This document shows, piece by piece, positions 52,049 through 62,000 of a DNA stretch of 64,000 nucleotides. The translations under genes were made by a program, and so were the position numbers. The notes under the pieces are model-generated. The model ran no database searches. It was given only the letters and a program-made list of their open reading frames with translations, and had not been told where the DNA came from. The stretch comes from Actinoalloteichus hymeniacidonis (GTDB lineage Bacteria; Actinomycetota; Actinomycetes; Mycobacteriales; Pseudonocardiaceae), in contig NZ_JACHIS010000001.1 of the NCBI RefSeq assembly GCF_014203365.1, positions 2,542,001-2,606,000 on the forward strand, in the 5' to 3' direction. Position 1 is the stretch's first letter. Each line of letters opens with the position of its first letter.

Positions 52049-55000
52049 ATGGACACGCAGTCGGAGAAGGTCGTCGCCGCGCTTCGGGCGTCCTTGAAGG
52101 ACAACGATCGCCTGCGTCGCCTCCACCAGGAAGCGACCGCGGCGGCCCGCGAGCCGATCGCGATCGTGGCGATGAGTTGCCGCTTGCCGGGCAGTGTGGC
52201 GGATCCGGAGGACCTGTGGCGGCTGGTGGACTCGGAAACCGATGCGGTGTCGCACTTCCCAGTGGATCGCGGCTGGGACGTCGAGGGCCTCTACGATCCC
52301 GATCCGGACGCCGTCGGGAAGACCTACTCCGTCGAGGGTGGCTTCCTGGACGACGTCGCCGGGTTCGACCCGGCGTTCTTCGGCATCGGCCCTCGGGAGG
52401 CCGTGGCGATGGACCCGCAGCAGCGGTTGCTGTTGGAAACGGCGTGGGAAGCGTTCGAGCGTGCGGGCATCGACCGGGGGACGCTACGAGGCAGCCGCAC
52501 CGGCGTGTTCGCCGGCTTGAGCATGACCGACTACTTCTCCCGGTTGACCGATGTGCCGGACGGATTGGAGGGCTACCTCTCCAGCGGCGCGGCGGGCAGC
52601 GTGGCTTCCGGACGGATTGCTTACACGTTTGGGCTTGAAGGACCGGCGGTCACGGTCGACACGGCGTGTTCGTCGTCGTTGGTGGCGATGCACCTGGCGG
52701 CGCAGTCGTTGCGGCAGGGTGAGTGCACGCTCGCTCTGGCGGGTGGTGCGACCGTGTTGTCCTCGCCTGCGGGTTTCGTGGAGTTCAGCCGGCAGCGGGG
52801 GCTGGCCGCAGACGGGCGCTGCAAGTCGTTCGCGGGTGCGGCGGACGGCACCGGCTGGGGCGAGGGTGTGGGGATGCTGCTGTTGGAGCGGTTGTCCGAT
52901 GCTCAGCGCAACGGTCATCGGGTGCTTGCGGTGATGCGGGGTTCGGCGGTGAACCAGGACGGGGCTTCCAACGGGTTGACCGCGCCGAACGGTCCGTCCC
53001 AGGAACGGGTCATCCGCCAGGCCCTCACGAGTGCCGGGCTCGGTGTTGGCGATGTGGACGTGGTGGAGGCGCACGGCACCGGGACCAGGCTCGGGGACCC
53101 GATCGAAGTGCAGGCGCTTCTGGAGACCTATGGGCAGGATCGTCCTCAGGACAGGCCGTTGTTGTTGGGGTCGTTGAAGTCGAATATCGGTCACACGCAG
53201 GCCGCGGCCGGGGTCGCGGGTGTCATCAAGATGGTGCTGGCGATGCAACACGGCCGGTTGCCGAAGACTTTGCATGTCGATGAGCCGACTCCGCAGGTGG
53301 ACTGGACGACCGGTGCGGTGCGTTTGCTGTCCGAGGCACAGAACTGGCCGCAGGTGGATCGGCCGCGTCGTGCTGGGGTCTCATCGTTCGGCCTCAGCGG
53401 GACCAACGCGCACGTGATCCTCGAACAGACATCGGAAGCTCCTGTCGTGCGGGCGGAACCGCTGCCGGCTGTGGTGCCGTTGGTCCTTTCGGCGAAGACC
53501 GAGCCCGCGCTGCTGGCGCAGGCCGGGCGCCTGAAGGACTTCCTCGAAACGCATCCCGGTGTGGACCCGGTGGATGTGGGTTGGTCGTTGGCGACGACCC
53601 GGTCGGTGTTCGACTGGCGTGCGGTGGTGACGACCGGTGACCGGGAGGGCTTGGGGTCGGTTACCGCGCAGCGGGTCGGTGCCGGTAGGGCGGTGTTCGT
53701 CTTTCCGGGTCAGGGTTCGCAGTGGGTGGGTATGGCGGTGGAGTTGATGGACTCCTCGCCCGTGTTCGCGGCGTCGATGGATGAGTGCGGATCGGCGCTG
53801 TCGGAGTTCGTCGAGTGGTCGTTGGTCGACGTTCTACGTGCCGGCGGCGAGCTCGAGCGTGTTGATGTGGTGCAGCCAGTGTTGTGGGCGGTGATGGTGT
53901 CGTTGGCTGCGCTGTGGCGTTCTTTTGGTGTGGAGCCTGTTGCGGTGGTGGGTCATTCACAGGGCGAGATCGCTGCCGCGGTGGTCGCCGGTGCGTTGTC
54001 GTTGCGGGATGGTGCCCGGGTGGTGGCGTTGCGCAGCAGGGTGTTGCTGGGTATCGCCGGTGACGGTGGCATGGTGTCCGTCGCGTTGTCGGTGGATGAG
54101 GTGCGTGCCCGGTTGGTCGACGGGATCGGGGTTGCTGCGGTCAACGGGCCGGGTTCGGTGGTGGTGTCGGGTGCGGCGGGGGTGTTGGATCGGTGGCAGG
54201 CCGAGGTGGAGGCTGCTGGGGTTCGGGTGCGTCGGGTACCGGTGGACTACGCCTCCCACTCCGCTGACGTGGAGCGGTTGCGTGACGAGATCCTGAAGGT
54301 GTTGGCTCCGGTCACACCGCGGTCGGTGGAGCTGCCGTTCTACTCCACGCTGACCGGCGGGGTGCTCGACACCTCGGGGTTGAACGCCGAGTACTGGTAT
54401 GAGAGCTTGCGTCGGCCGGTGCTGTTCGAGCAGGCGACCAGACAGTTGTTGGAGGACGGTCACGATCTGCTGATCGAGTCCAGTCCGCATCCGGTGCTGG
54501 CCGTCGGTATCGAGGAGACCATCGAGGCGGCGGGGAGCAAGGCCGCGGTGGTCGGCTCCCTCCGCCGCGACGACGGCAGCCTCGGCCGGTTCCTACACTC
54601 CGTGGCGGATGCCTGGGCGGGTGGCGCCAAGCCTGACTGGGACGCGGTGTTCGGTCCCGAGCGTTCCACGGTGGAGCTGCCCACCTACCCGTTCCAACGG
54701 GACCGGTACTGGATGGAAGCCCCGCCATCGACCGACCACCCGCTGCTGAGCACAGCCCTGTCCTTGGCCGATGGGGGCGGCGCGGTGCTGAACGGCCGGT
54801 TGTCCTTGCGCACCCATCCGTGGCTGGCTGATCACGCCGTCTTAGGGTCGGTGTTGTTCCCCGGTACGGGGTTCGTCGAGTTGTCGCTGCGGGCCGCAGA
54901 CGAGGTCGGCGCTGCCGGTATCGAAGAACTCGTGGTGTCGGCGCCGCTGATCCTGGCGGAACGCGGCGAAGTCCATGTCCAGGTGACGGTGACGGCGCCC

Positions 55001-58000
55001 GATGAGATGGGCCGCCGCTCACTGAGCGTGCACTCGCGCGCGGACGAGGAGTGGGTGCTGCACGCCTCGGGCGTCCTCACCGACGAACAGCAAGGCGCAC
55101 CCGTACGGCTGGAGCAGTGGCCGCCGACCGGGGCGGAGCCCCTCGACGTGCGGGACCTGTACCCCGGCCTCTCCGGATCGGGTCTGGACTACGGGCCGCT
55201 GTTCCAGGGGCTGACGGCGGCATGGCGGTCCGGCGACGACCTGTTCGCCGAGGTCACGCTGCCGGACCCGACGGGCGCCGAGCGGTTCGGCCTGCACCCG
55301 GCGCTGTCGGATGCGGCCTTGCACACGGTCGGGCTCAGCGAAGGGAGCGGGACGCGGCTGCCGTTCGTGTTTCGTGACGTGTCGTTGTGGGCGGTGGGTG
55401 CGTCCGCGTTGCGGGTGCGGGTCTCTCCGATGGGTGCGGATGCGGTTTCGGTTGATCTGTTTGGTGTGGATGGTCGGCCGGTGGCTCGTACCGGTGAGTT
55501 GACGTTGCGGCCGGTGTCCGCCACAGACCTGGCCACATCCCGTCCCGCCCACCATGACCTGTTGTTCGGGTTGGAGTGGGAGTCCGTCACGGTGCCGCCG
55601 GGTGATGGTGGTTGGGTCGTGCTCGGGTCTGATGATCTGCGCCTCGGGGATGGGAGGGTGTCCTATTCGGACCTTGCTTCCCTGGCGGCTGCGCCGCCTA
55701 CCGCTGCTGTGGTGGTCGCGCGGACCTACGACGGTGATCTGACTGCGGCCGTGCACTCGGCGACGAGTGACACGTTGGCACTGTTGCAGGAATGGCTCGC
55801 CGAACCCCACTTGGACGACGTGCCGTTGGTGTTCGTGACCCGTGGCGCGGTCGCGGCGTCCCATGACGAGGACGTCACGGACCTACCGGGTGCGGCGGTG
55901 TGGGGGCTGGTGCGCTCGGCGCAGTCGGAGAACCCCGGCCGGTTCTTCCTGGTCGACCTTGACGGTGATGCGTCGCTGCCGGTGGCCGTGGCGACCGGCG
56001 AGGCTCAGACAGTTGTCCGTGGCGAGGTGGTGTCGGTGCCCCGGCTCGCGCGGACAGCGTCCGGTGGCACCATGCTGCCGCCGGCGGATCCGGTCTGGCG
56101 GTTGGGCGTCACCGAACAGGGCAGTCTGGGAAACCTGGCCCTGCTCGGCGCGCCGGATATGTCCCGTGAGCTGAACGAGGGCGAGGTGCGGATCGCGACA
56201 CGCGCTGCGGGGCTGAACTTCCGGGACGTGCTCATCGCCCTGGGTGCTTACCCCGATCCTGACGCCGTCATCGGCGGCGAAGGCGCCGGCGTGATCGTGG
56301 AGGTGGCCTCGGACGTCATCGGCGTCGAGGTTGGTGACGAGGTGTTCGGCCTTTTCGAAGGTTCGGGTCCGATTGCGGTGGCTGACGCTCGTTTGGTGGC
56401 CGCCAAGCCGGCCGGGTGGTCGTGGGAGCAGGCGGCTGCGGTGCCGGTGGTGTTCCTGACGGCGTATTACGGGTTGGTGGATTTAGCGGCGGCCAAGCCC
56501 GGTGAGCGTGTCCTGATCCACGCGGCCGCCGGTGGGGTCGGCTCCGCCGCGACACAACTCGCCCGCCACCTCGGTCTGGAGGTCTTCGGAACAGCGAGCA
56601 CCGCCAAGTGGGACACCCTGCACGCCACCGGCTACGACGACACCCACATCGCCAACTCACGGACCTTGGACTTCGAACAACAATTCCTCGACACCACCAA
56701 CGGCGAGGGCGTCGACATCGTCCTGGACTGTCTAGCCGGAGAGTTCGTCGACGCCACCCTGCGGCTACTCCCCCGAGGCGGACGGTTCCTCGAACTCGGC
56801 AAAGCCGACATCCGCGACCCCGACATCATCGCCACCGACCACCCGGGGATCGCCTACCGGGCCTACGACCTGGCCGAAGCCGGAACACCAAGACTGCAAG
56901 AGATCCTCGCCGACATCGTCGACCTATTCGCCCGCGGCATCCTCCAACCCATCCCGGTGTCCTCGTTCGACATCCGCCGCGCTCCCGAGGCAATGCGCAA
57001 CCTCAGCCAGGCCAAGCTGGTCGGCAAGGCCGTACTGACCATCCCGCACACTTTCGATCCCCACGCCACGGTGCTGGTCACCGGGGCCACCGGAACCCTC
57101 GGCGCCCTGGTCTGCCGCCACCTCGTCAACACACACGGCGCACGGAATCTGTTGCTGGTCAGCCGCCGTGGCAAAGACGCTGACGGCGCGGCCGAGTTGG
57201 TCGCCGAACTCACGGAGTCCGGGGCGAAGGTCACCCTGCAAGCCTGCGACATCGCCGACCGGAACGCCCTGGCAACAGTGCTGTCAGGACACACACTGAC
57301 CGCAGTCGTCCACACCGCAGGCATCCTCGACGACGGGCTGCTGGAGTCCATGACACCGCAACGACTCGCAGCCGTACTACGCCCCAAAGTCGACGCGGTC
57401 ATCAACCTCCACGAACTCACAACCGGACACAACCTGTCCGAATTCGTGATGTTCTCCTCCGCCGCCGCCGCTCTCGGCGCCGCAGGCCAAAGCAACTACG
57501 CCGCCGCCAACGCATTCATCGACGCGTTCGCCCAACACCGGAAAACACACGGCCTACCCGCCACCGCCGTGGCCTGGGGATTCTGGGAACAACGCAGCGC
57601 GATGACCGGGCACCTCGACGCCACCGACGTCCAGCGGATCACCGCGACCGGAATCGTGCCACTCACCAGCAAAGAAGGCCTCGAACTACTCGACCTGGCC
57701 CGGCACGCCGAACCCGCGCACACCCTGGCCCTACGACTCGACCACACCGCCCTACGACATACACCGGAAATCCCACCGCTACTGACCAGACTGATACCCC
57801 GCACCGGGTCGATGCGGCGCGCTGCCGCCGCTGTCGAGGCGGGGCCGCAGACGGGGCCGAAGCTCCTGGACCACCTGGCTCAGCTGTCCGAGAACGAGCG
57901 CGGGCCCGCGCTCGCCGACGCGATCCGGGCCGAAGCCGTGCTCGTGCTCGGGCGCGCGCAGGAGGACGCCGCCTCTGACGACACGACGTTCCGAGACCTC

Positions 58001-59008
58001 GGGTTCGACTCCCTGACGGCACTCGAACTGCGCAACCGCCTCGCCACGACCACCGGCGTCCGGCTCGCGCCGACCGTCGTCTTCGACCACCCCACCTCGG
58101 AAGAGCTGGCTGGACACCTGCTGCCGAAGCTGAAGCTCCGCGCCGGTGCGCCTGCTGCCGCGCCGACCGAGAACGTGGACGACGGTGGCGAGGACACTGT
58201 CGTGTCGCTGTACCAGCGCGCCATCGGCGACGGACGCGTCGACGAGGCGACGGACGTGCTCGCCATGCTCGGCCGTCTGCTGCCGACCTTCGTCGATGGC
58301 GAATCGCGGACCACGACGCGACGCCTGGCCGACGGCGACGCCCGGCCCGCGGTGATCTGCCTGAGCGCCCCGATCGCGCCGGTGATCTGGGACGCCTACA
58401 CGATCCTCGCGAAGAACTTCCCGGAACCGCGGCAAATGTCGGCGCTCGTCCCGCCCGGATTCGTTGCGGGAGAACCGGTTCCGGCCGACCTCGAAGCGTT
58501 GGCGCGGGCCTGCGGTGACGCAGTCCTGGCCTCGACGGGAGGCGATCCGGTCGTGCTCATGGGACATTCATCGGGGGGCTACCTCGCCCACGCGACGGCC
58601 GCCCACCTGGCGGGTATCGGCAGGCCACCGGCCGGGGTCGTCCTCGTCGACACCTACCCCCTTGACGTGTTCGACGACGCGGAGTACGGCGAATTCATGC
58701 GGTCCCAGATGGGGCGGCACGCACTGGCCTCCGGGCGCGAGGCGGTGTCCCTGGGGCACCAGCTCGTCGCGCAGGGCGCCTACTCGGGCTTTGTCATGTC
58801 CTGGCGGCCGACGCCGTTGTCCGTGCCGACACTGCTGGTCAGCGCATCCGAGTCGATGTCGGAGGCACTTCGGCCGGACTACGCCCACACCGACGCGGAG
58901 AAGGTCTGGGACCGGGTCGTCCGGGTTCCGGGGAACCACTTCACGGTGGTCTCGGCGCACGCGCGGACGACCGCACAAGCGATCCACGAATGGCTGGAAG
59001 AACTGTGA
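52049..59008 (+). CDS. Type I modular polyketide synthase C, terminal module with thioesterase
   Basis: About 2319 aa. Order: docking helix ([20 protein letters not shown]), KS, AT, DH, ER, KR, ACP, thioesterase. It is the only PKS here with a releasing domain, so it carries out the last extension. ATG 52049 follows a GGGAAGGAA ribosome site; an upstream GTG (52016) overlaps the PKS B stop but has no ribosome site and would add 11 residues before the natural docking helix. Only 29 bp separate it from PKS B. Its stop overlaps the ribosome site of PKS D 11 bp downstream, so the plus-strand PKS genes are one transcript. Confidence 0.97.
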   Translation: MDTQSEKVVAALRASLKDNDRLRRLHQEATAAAREPIAIVAMSCRLPGSVADPEDLWRLVDSETDAVSHFPVDRGWDVEGLYDPDPDAVGKTYSVEGGFLDDVAGFDPAFFGIGPREAVAMDPQQRLLLETAWEAFERAGIDRGTLRGSRTGVFAGLSMTDYFSRLTDVPDGLEGYLSSGAAGSVASGRIAYTFGLEGPAVTVDTACSSSLVAMHLAAQSLRQGECTLALAGGATVLSSPAGFVEFSRQRGLAADGRCKSFAGAADGTGWGEGVGMLLLERLSDAQRNGHRVLAVMRGSAVNQDGASNGLTAPNGPSQERVIRQALTSAGLGVGDVDVVEAHGTGTRLGDPIEVQALLETYGQDRPQDRPLLLGSLKSNIGHTQAAAGVAGVIKMVLAMQHGRLPKTLHVDEPTPQVDWTTGAVRLLSEAQNWPQVDRPRRAGVSSFGLSGTNAHVILEQTSEAPVVRAEPLPAVVPLVLSAKTEPALLAQAGRLKDFLETHPGVDPVDVGWSLATTRSVFDWRAVVTTGDREGLGSVTAQRVGAGRAVFVFPGQGSQWVGMAVELMDSSPVFAASMDECGSALSEFVEWSLVDVLRAGGELERVDVVQPVLWAVMVSLAALWRSFGVEPVAVVGHSQGEIAAAVVAGALSLRDGARVVALRSRVLLGIAGDGGMVSVALSVDEVRARLVDGIGVAAVNGPGSVVVSGAAGVLDRWQAEVEAAGVRVRRVPVDYASHSADVERLRDEILKVLAPVTPRSVELPFYSTLTGGVLDTSGLNAEYWYESLRRPVLFEQATRQLLEDGHDLLIESSPHPVLAVGIEETIEAAGSKAAVVGSLRRDDGSLGRFLHSVADAWAGGAKPDWDAVFGPERSTVELPTYPFQRDRYWMEAPPSTDHPLLSTALSLADGGGAVLNGRLSLRTHPWLADHAVLGSVLFPGTGFVELSLRAADEVGAAGIEELVVSAPLILAERGEVHVQVTVTAPDEMGRRSLSVHSRADEEWVLHASGVLTDEQQGAPVRLEQWPPTGAEPLDVRDLYPGLSGSGLDYGPLFQGLTAAWRSGDDLFAEVTLPDPTGAERFGLHPALSDAALHTVGLSEGSGTRLPFVFRDVSLWAVGASALRVRVSPMGADAVSVDLFGVDGRPVARTGELTLRPVSATDLATSRPAHHDLLFGLEWESVTVPPGDGGWVVLGSDDLRLGDGRVSYSDLASLAAAPPTAAVVVARTYDGDLTAAVHSATSDTLALLQEWLAEPHLDDVPLVFVTRGAVAASHDEDVTDLPGAAVWGLVRSAQSENPGRFFLVDLDGDASLPVAVATGEAQTVVRGEVVSVPRLARTASGGTMLPPADPVWRLGVTEQGSLGNLALLGAPDMSRELNEGEVRIATRAAGLNFRDVLIALGAYPDPDAVIGGEGAGVIVEVASDVIGVEVGDEVFGLFEGSGPIAVADARLVAAKPAGWSWEQAAAVPVVFLTAYYGLVDLAAAKPGERVLIHAAAGGVGSAATQLARHLGLEVFGTASTAKWDTLHATGYDDTHIANSRTLDFEQQFLDTTNGEGVDIVLDCLAGEFVDATLRLLPRGGRFLELGKADIRDPDIIATDHPGIAYRAYDLAEAGTPRLQEILADIVDLFARGILQPIPVSSFDIRRAPEAMRNLSQAKLVGKAVLTIPHTFDPHATVLVTGATGTLGALVCRHLVNTHGARNLLLVSRRGKDADGAAELVAELTESGAKVTLQACDIADRNALATVLSGHTLTAVVHTAGILDDGLLESMTPQRLAAVLRPKVDAVINLHELTTGHNLSEFVMFSSAAAALGAAGQSNYAAANAFIDAFAQHRKTHGLPATAVAWGFWEQRSAMTGHLDATDVQRITATGIVPLTSKEGLELLDLARHAEPAHTLALRLDHTALRHTPEIPPLLTRLIPRTGSMRRAAAAVEAGPQTGPKLLDHLAQLSENERGPALADAIRAEAVLVLGRAQEDAASDDTTFRDLGFDSLTALELRNRLATTTGVRLAPTVVFDHPTSEELAGHLLPKLKLRAGAPAAAPTENVDDGGEDTVVSLYQRAIGDGRVDEATDVLAMLGRLLPTFVDGESRTTTRRLADGDARPAVICLSAPIAPVIWDAYTILAKNFPEPRQMSALVPPGFVAGEPVPADLEALARACGDAVLASTGGDPVVLMGHSSGGYLAHATAAHLAGIGRPPAGVVLVDTYPLDVFDDAEYGEFMRSQMGRHALASGREAVSLGHQLVAQGAYSGFVMSWRPTPLSVPTLLVSASESMSEALRPDYAHTDAEKVWDRVVRVPGNHFTVVSAHARTTAQAIHEWLEEL
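53695..54371 (+). repeat. Near-identical methylmalonyl AT block, copy in PKS C
   Basis: Partner of 43406-44082; only scattered substitutions. Confidence 0.85.
56511..57076 (+). repeat. Near-identical ER block, copy in PKS C
   Basis: Partner of 29195-29760. A similar, slightly more diverged third copy lies in module A3 at about 23190-23760. Confidence 0.8.
58190..59005 (+). other. PKS C thioesterase domain
   Basis: C-terminal alpha/beta-hydrolase of the type I PKS thioesterase class. Nucleophile motif [12 protein letters not shown] (Ser codon 58568-58570), acid in [10 protein letters not shown], and histidine in VPGNHFTVV give the triad. It should release the finished chain by hydrolysis or macrolactonisation; which of these cannot be told from sequence. 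Confidence 0.85.
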
Positions 59009-59019
59009 GGAGCCGTCCG

Positions 59020-62000
59020 ATGTCCCAGAACGACACCGATCGCAGGCTCGCGATCGTCGGACTGTCCTGCCGGCTGCCGGGTGCGGATTCCCCGGACGCC
59101 CTGTGGGAGCTGCTCACCGAGGGCCGTTGCACGATCTCGGAAGTACCGGCGTCGCGCTGGACCGGCGAAGACGGACCGGAGGCCGCCGGTTCGCGCTGGG
59201 GCTCGTTCCTGGACGACGTCGAAGGCTTCGATCCGGCCTTCTTCGGCATCTCGCCGCGCGAGGCCGCCGCGATGGACCCGCAGCAACGCCTGGCCCTGGA
59301 ACTGGGCTGGGAGGCCGTCGAGCACGCGGGAATCGTCCCGGCCGCGCTGGAGGGCTCGCGCACCGGCGTGTTCTTCGCCGCTATGCACGACGACTACGCC
59401 GTACTCGCCCGACGCCAGGGTGACGGGGTGACCGGCCAGCACACCTTCACCGGGTTGCAGCGCAGCATGCTGGCCAACCGGGTGTCGTACTTCTTCGGCG
59501 CGCGTGGCCCGAGTCTGACCGTCGACACCGGGCAATCGTCGTCGCTGGTGGCCGTGCACCTCGCAGCCGAGAGCCTGCGGTCCGGTGAGTCCGACCTCGC
59601 GGTCGCGGGTGGGGTCAACCTGATCCTGGCCGCAGAGAGCTCGCTCGTGGCGGCCCGGTTCGGTGCGCTCTCCCCGGACGGTCGCTGCCGGACCTTCGAC
59701 GCCGCGGCCAACGGCTTCGTCCGAGGTGAGGGCGGCGGCGCCATCGTTCTGAAGCGGATCGCCGACGCGATCGCCGACGGCGACCACGTGTACGCGCTGG
59801 TCGACGGGACCGCGGTCAACAACGACGGCGGTGGCGACGGGCTGACCGCGCCCAACGAACTCGCACAGCGTGAGGTGCTGCGGCTCGCTTACGAGCGCTC
59901 CGGTGTCTCCCTCGACGAGGTCGGCTACGTCGAACTGCACGGCACCGGGACCCCGGTCGGTGACGTTGTCGAGGCGGCGGCCCTGGGCGCGGTGCTGGGT
60001 GCGGCTCGCACCGGGACGCCGCTGCCCGTCGGCTCGGTCAAGACCAACGTGGGACACCTGGAAGCCGCAGCCGGGATCGTCGGCGTGCTGAAGACGGTGC
60101 TGGCGATCGAGCACGGGAAACTGCCCCGAAGCCTCGGCTTCGATGCCCCGAACCCGCGAATCCCTCTTGAAGAGCTGGGTTTGCGGGTCAACACCGAGGT
60201 GAGCCCGTGGCTGCCCGCCGACCGGCCGCCGGTCGCCGGGGTCAGCGCTTTCGGCATGGGCGGCACGAACTGCCACGTCGTGCTCCTCGGGCCGTCGGGT
60301 TCCATGCGGGCGGCTCAGCCGTTCGGCGGGACCACGCACCTCGGGCTTGTAGAGCCGGCTGGCTCCGAGCCAGCGGATCAGCCGGGTACGTCCGGCGGGA
60401 CCACGCACCACGTGGTGTCGGGGCGTACGGCCGAGGCTCTGCGGGCGCAGGCCGGGCGGCTGCGGGACGTCGTCGACGCCGGAGCGAACCTGGTCGACCT
60501 GGAGTTCTCCCTCGCGGCGACCCGTGCGGCGTTCGAACACCGTGCAGTGGTGTCCGCCGATGATCGGGACGCGCTGCGGGAAGGGCTCGACGCACTGGCG
60601 ACGGGCCGTCGTGTTCCCGGAGTTGTCGAGGGGTCCGTCGGTGCCGGTGGCAAGGTGGCGTTCCTCTTCTCCGGTCAGGGCAGCCAGCATCCGGGGACCG
60701 GCAGCGAGCTGTACGCCGCGTCCCCCGTGTTCGCCGAGGCACTCGACGCCGTGTGCGCGGAGTTCGACCGCCTGCTCGAACAGCCGTTGCGCCCCATCAT
60801 GTTCGCTGTCGCGGGAACGTCCGCCGCAGACCTGCTGAACCGCACCGAGTACACGCAGCCAGCCCTTTTCGCCCTTCAGGTCGCCCTGTACCGGGTGACC
60901 GAACGGGTGGGGCTGCGACCGGACTTGCTGGCCGGGCATTCGATCGGCGGCATCACCGCCGCCCACCTGTCCGGTGTGCTGTCGCTACCCGACGCCTGTG
61001 TTCTCGTCGCCGCGCGCGGCCGGTTGATGCAGGCGCTGCCGGAGGGCGGGGCGATGGTCGCCGTCCAGGCGGCTGAGGCGGACGTGCTGCCGCTGCTGAC
61101 CGGCCGGGACGGCGAGGTGTCCGTGGCCGCCGTGAACGGACCGGCCGCCACCGTGCTCTCGGGCGATGAGCAGGCAGTTCTGGACGTCGCCGCCGAACTG
61201 GCCCGGCGCGGCCACAAGACGCGGCGGTTGCGGGTGAGCCATGCCTTCCACTCGCCTCGGATGGAGCCGATGCTGGCCGAGTTCCGGGAGGTTCTGGCCG
61301 GGCTCGACCTGAGGGAACCGGGTATCCCGCTGGTCTCGGACCTGACCGGCGCGCTCGCCACCGCCGAGGAGTTGCGCACGGCTGACTACTGGGTGCGGCA
61401 CGTGCGGGAACCGGTGCGATTCCTGGACGTCGTAAGCGAACTCGCGGGACTCGGCGTCACGAGGTTCCTGGAACTCGGTCCGGACGGGACGCTGAGCACC
61501 GCGGCGGCCGACGGCCCGGCATCCGGGGCCTTCCGCACCCCCGTGTTGCGGCCCGACCGGGCCGAGATGCGCTCCTTGACCTCGGCGCTGGCCGGGTTGC
61601 ACGTCCGCGGTGTCACAGTGGACTGGCCCGCGTTCACCGGGCACGGCGGACACCGGATCACCCTGCCCGGATACCCGTTCCAGCGCACGCGCCACTGGCT
61701 CACCGACCAGCCTGCCTCGGCACCGCACGCGGCTGCGGTCCAGTCGGACACCGCCTCGGCACCGCACGCGGCTGCGGTCCAGTCGGACACCGGCCAGGAG
61801 GACGTGCTCGGCACGGTTCTGGCCTGCACGGCTCTGGTGATGGACGCGGTCGGGACCACCGGGATCGACCCCGACCGCAGTTTCCGCGACCTCGGCTTCA
61901 GCTCGCTGATGACCGTCGAGCTGCGCGACGAACTGGTCACGGTGACCGGGGTCGCACTGCCCCGGACCGTGTTGTTCGACCACACCTCGCCCCGTGCGGT

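Larger units (their letters stand above)
52151..58140 (+). other. PKS module C: KS-AT(methylmalonyl)-DH-ER-KR-ACP
   Basis: KS about 52151-53425 with Cys in DTACSSS (codon 52667-52669). AT about 53690-54570 with GHSQGE and YASH (about 54248-54262), methylmalonyl-type and almost identical in DNA to that of B1. DH about 54728-55520 with [10 protein letters not shown] and DYGPLFQ. ER about 56150-57050 with [12 protein letters not shown] and [12 protein letters not shown] about 57070-57610 with VSRRG and ILDDGLL. ACP about 57900-58130 with GFDSL. A fully reduced methyl-branched unit is predicted. Confidence 0.88.

Noticed and set aside
59521-59540. Inactivated extension KS in PKS D rather than a loading KSQ
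   Set aside because: Both catalytic histidines are intact, Gln replaces Cys precisely, and the domain is at the protein N terminus without a docking helix, all as in KSQ loading modules.
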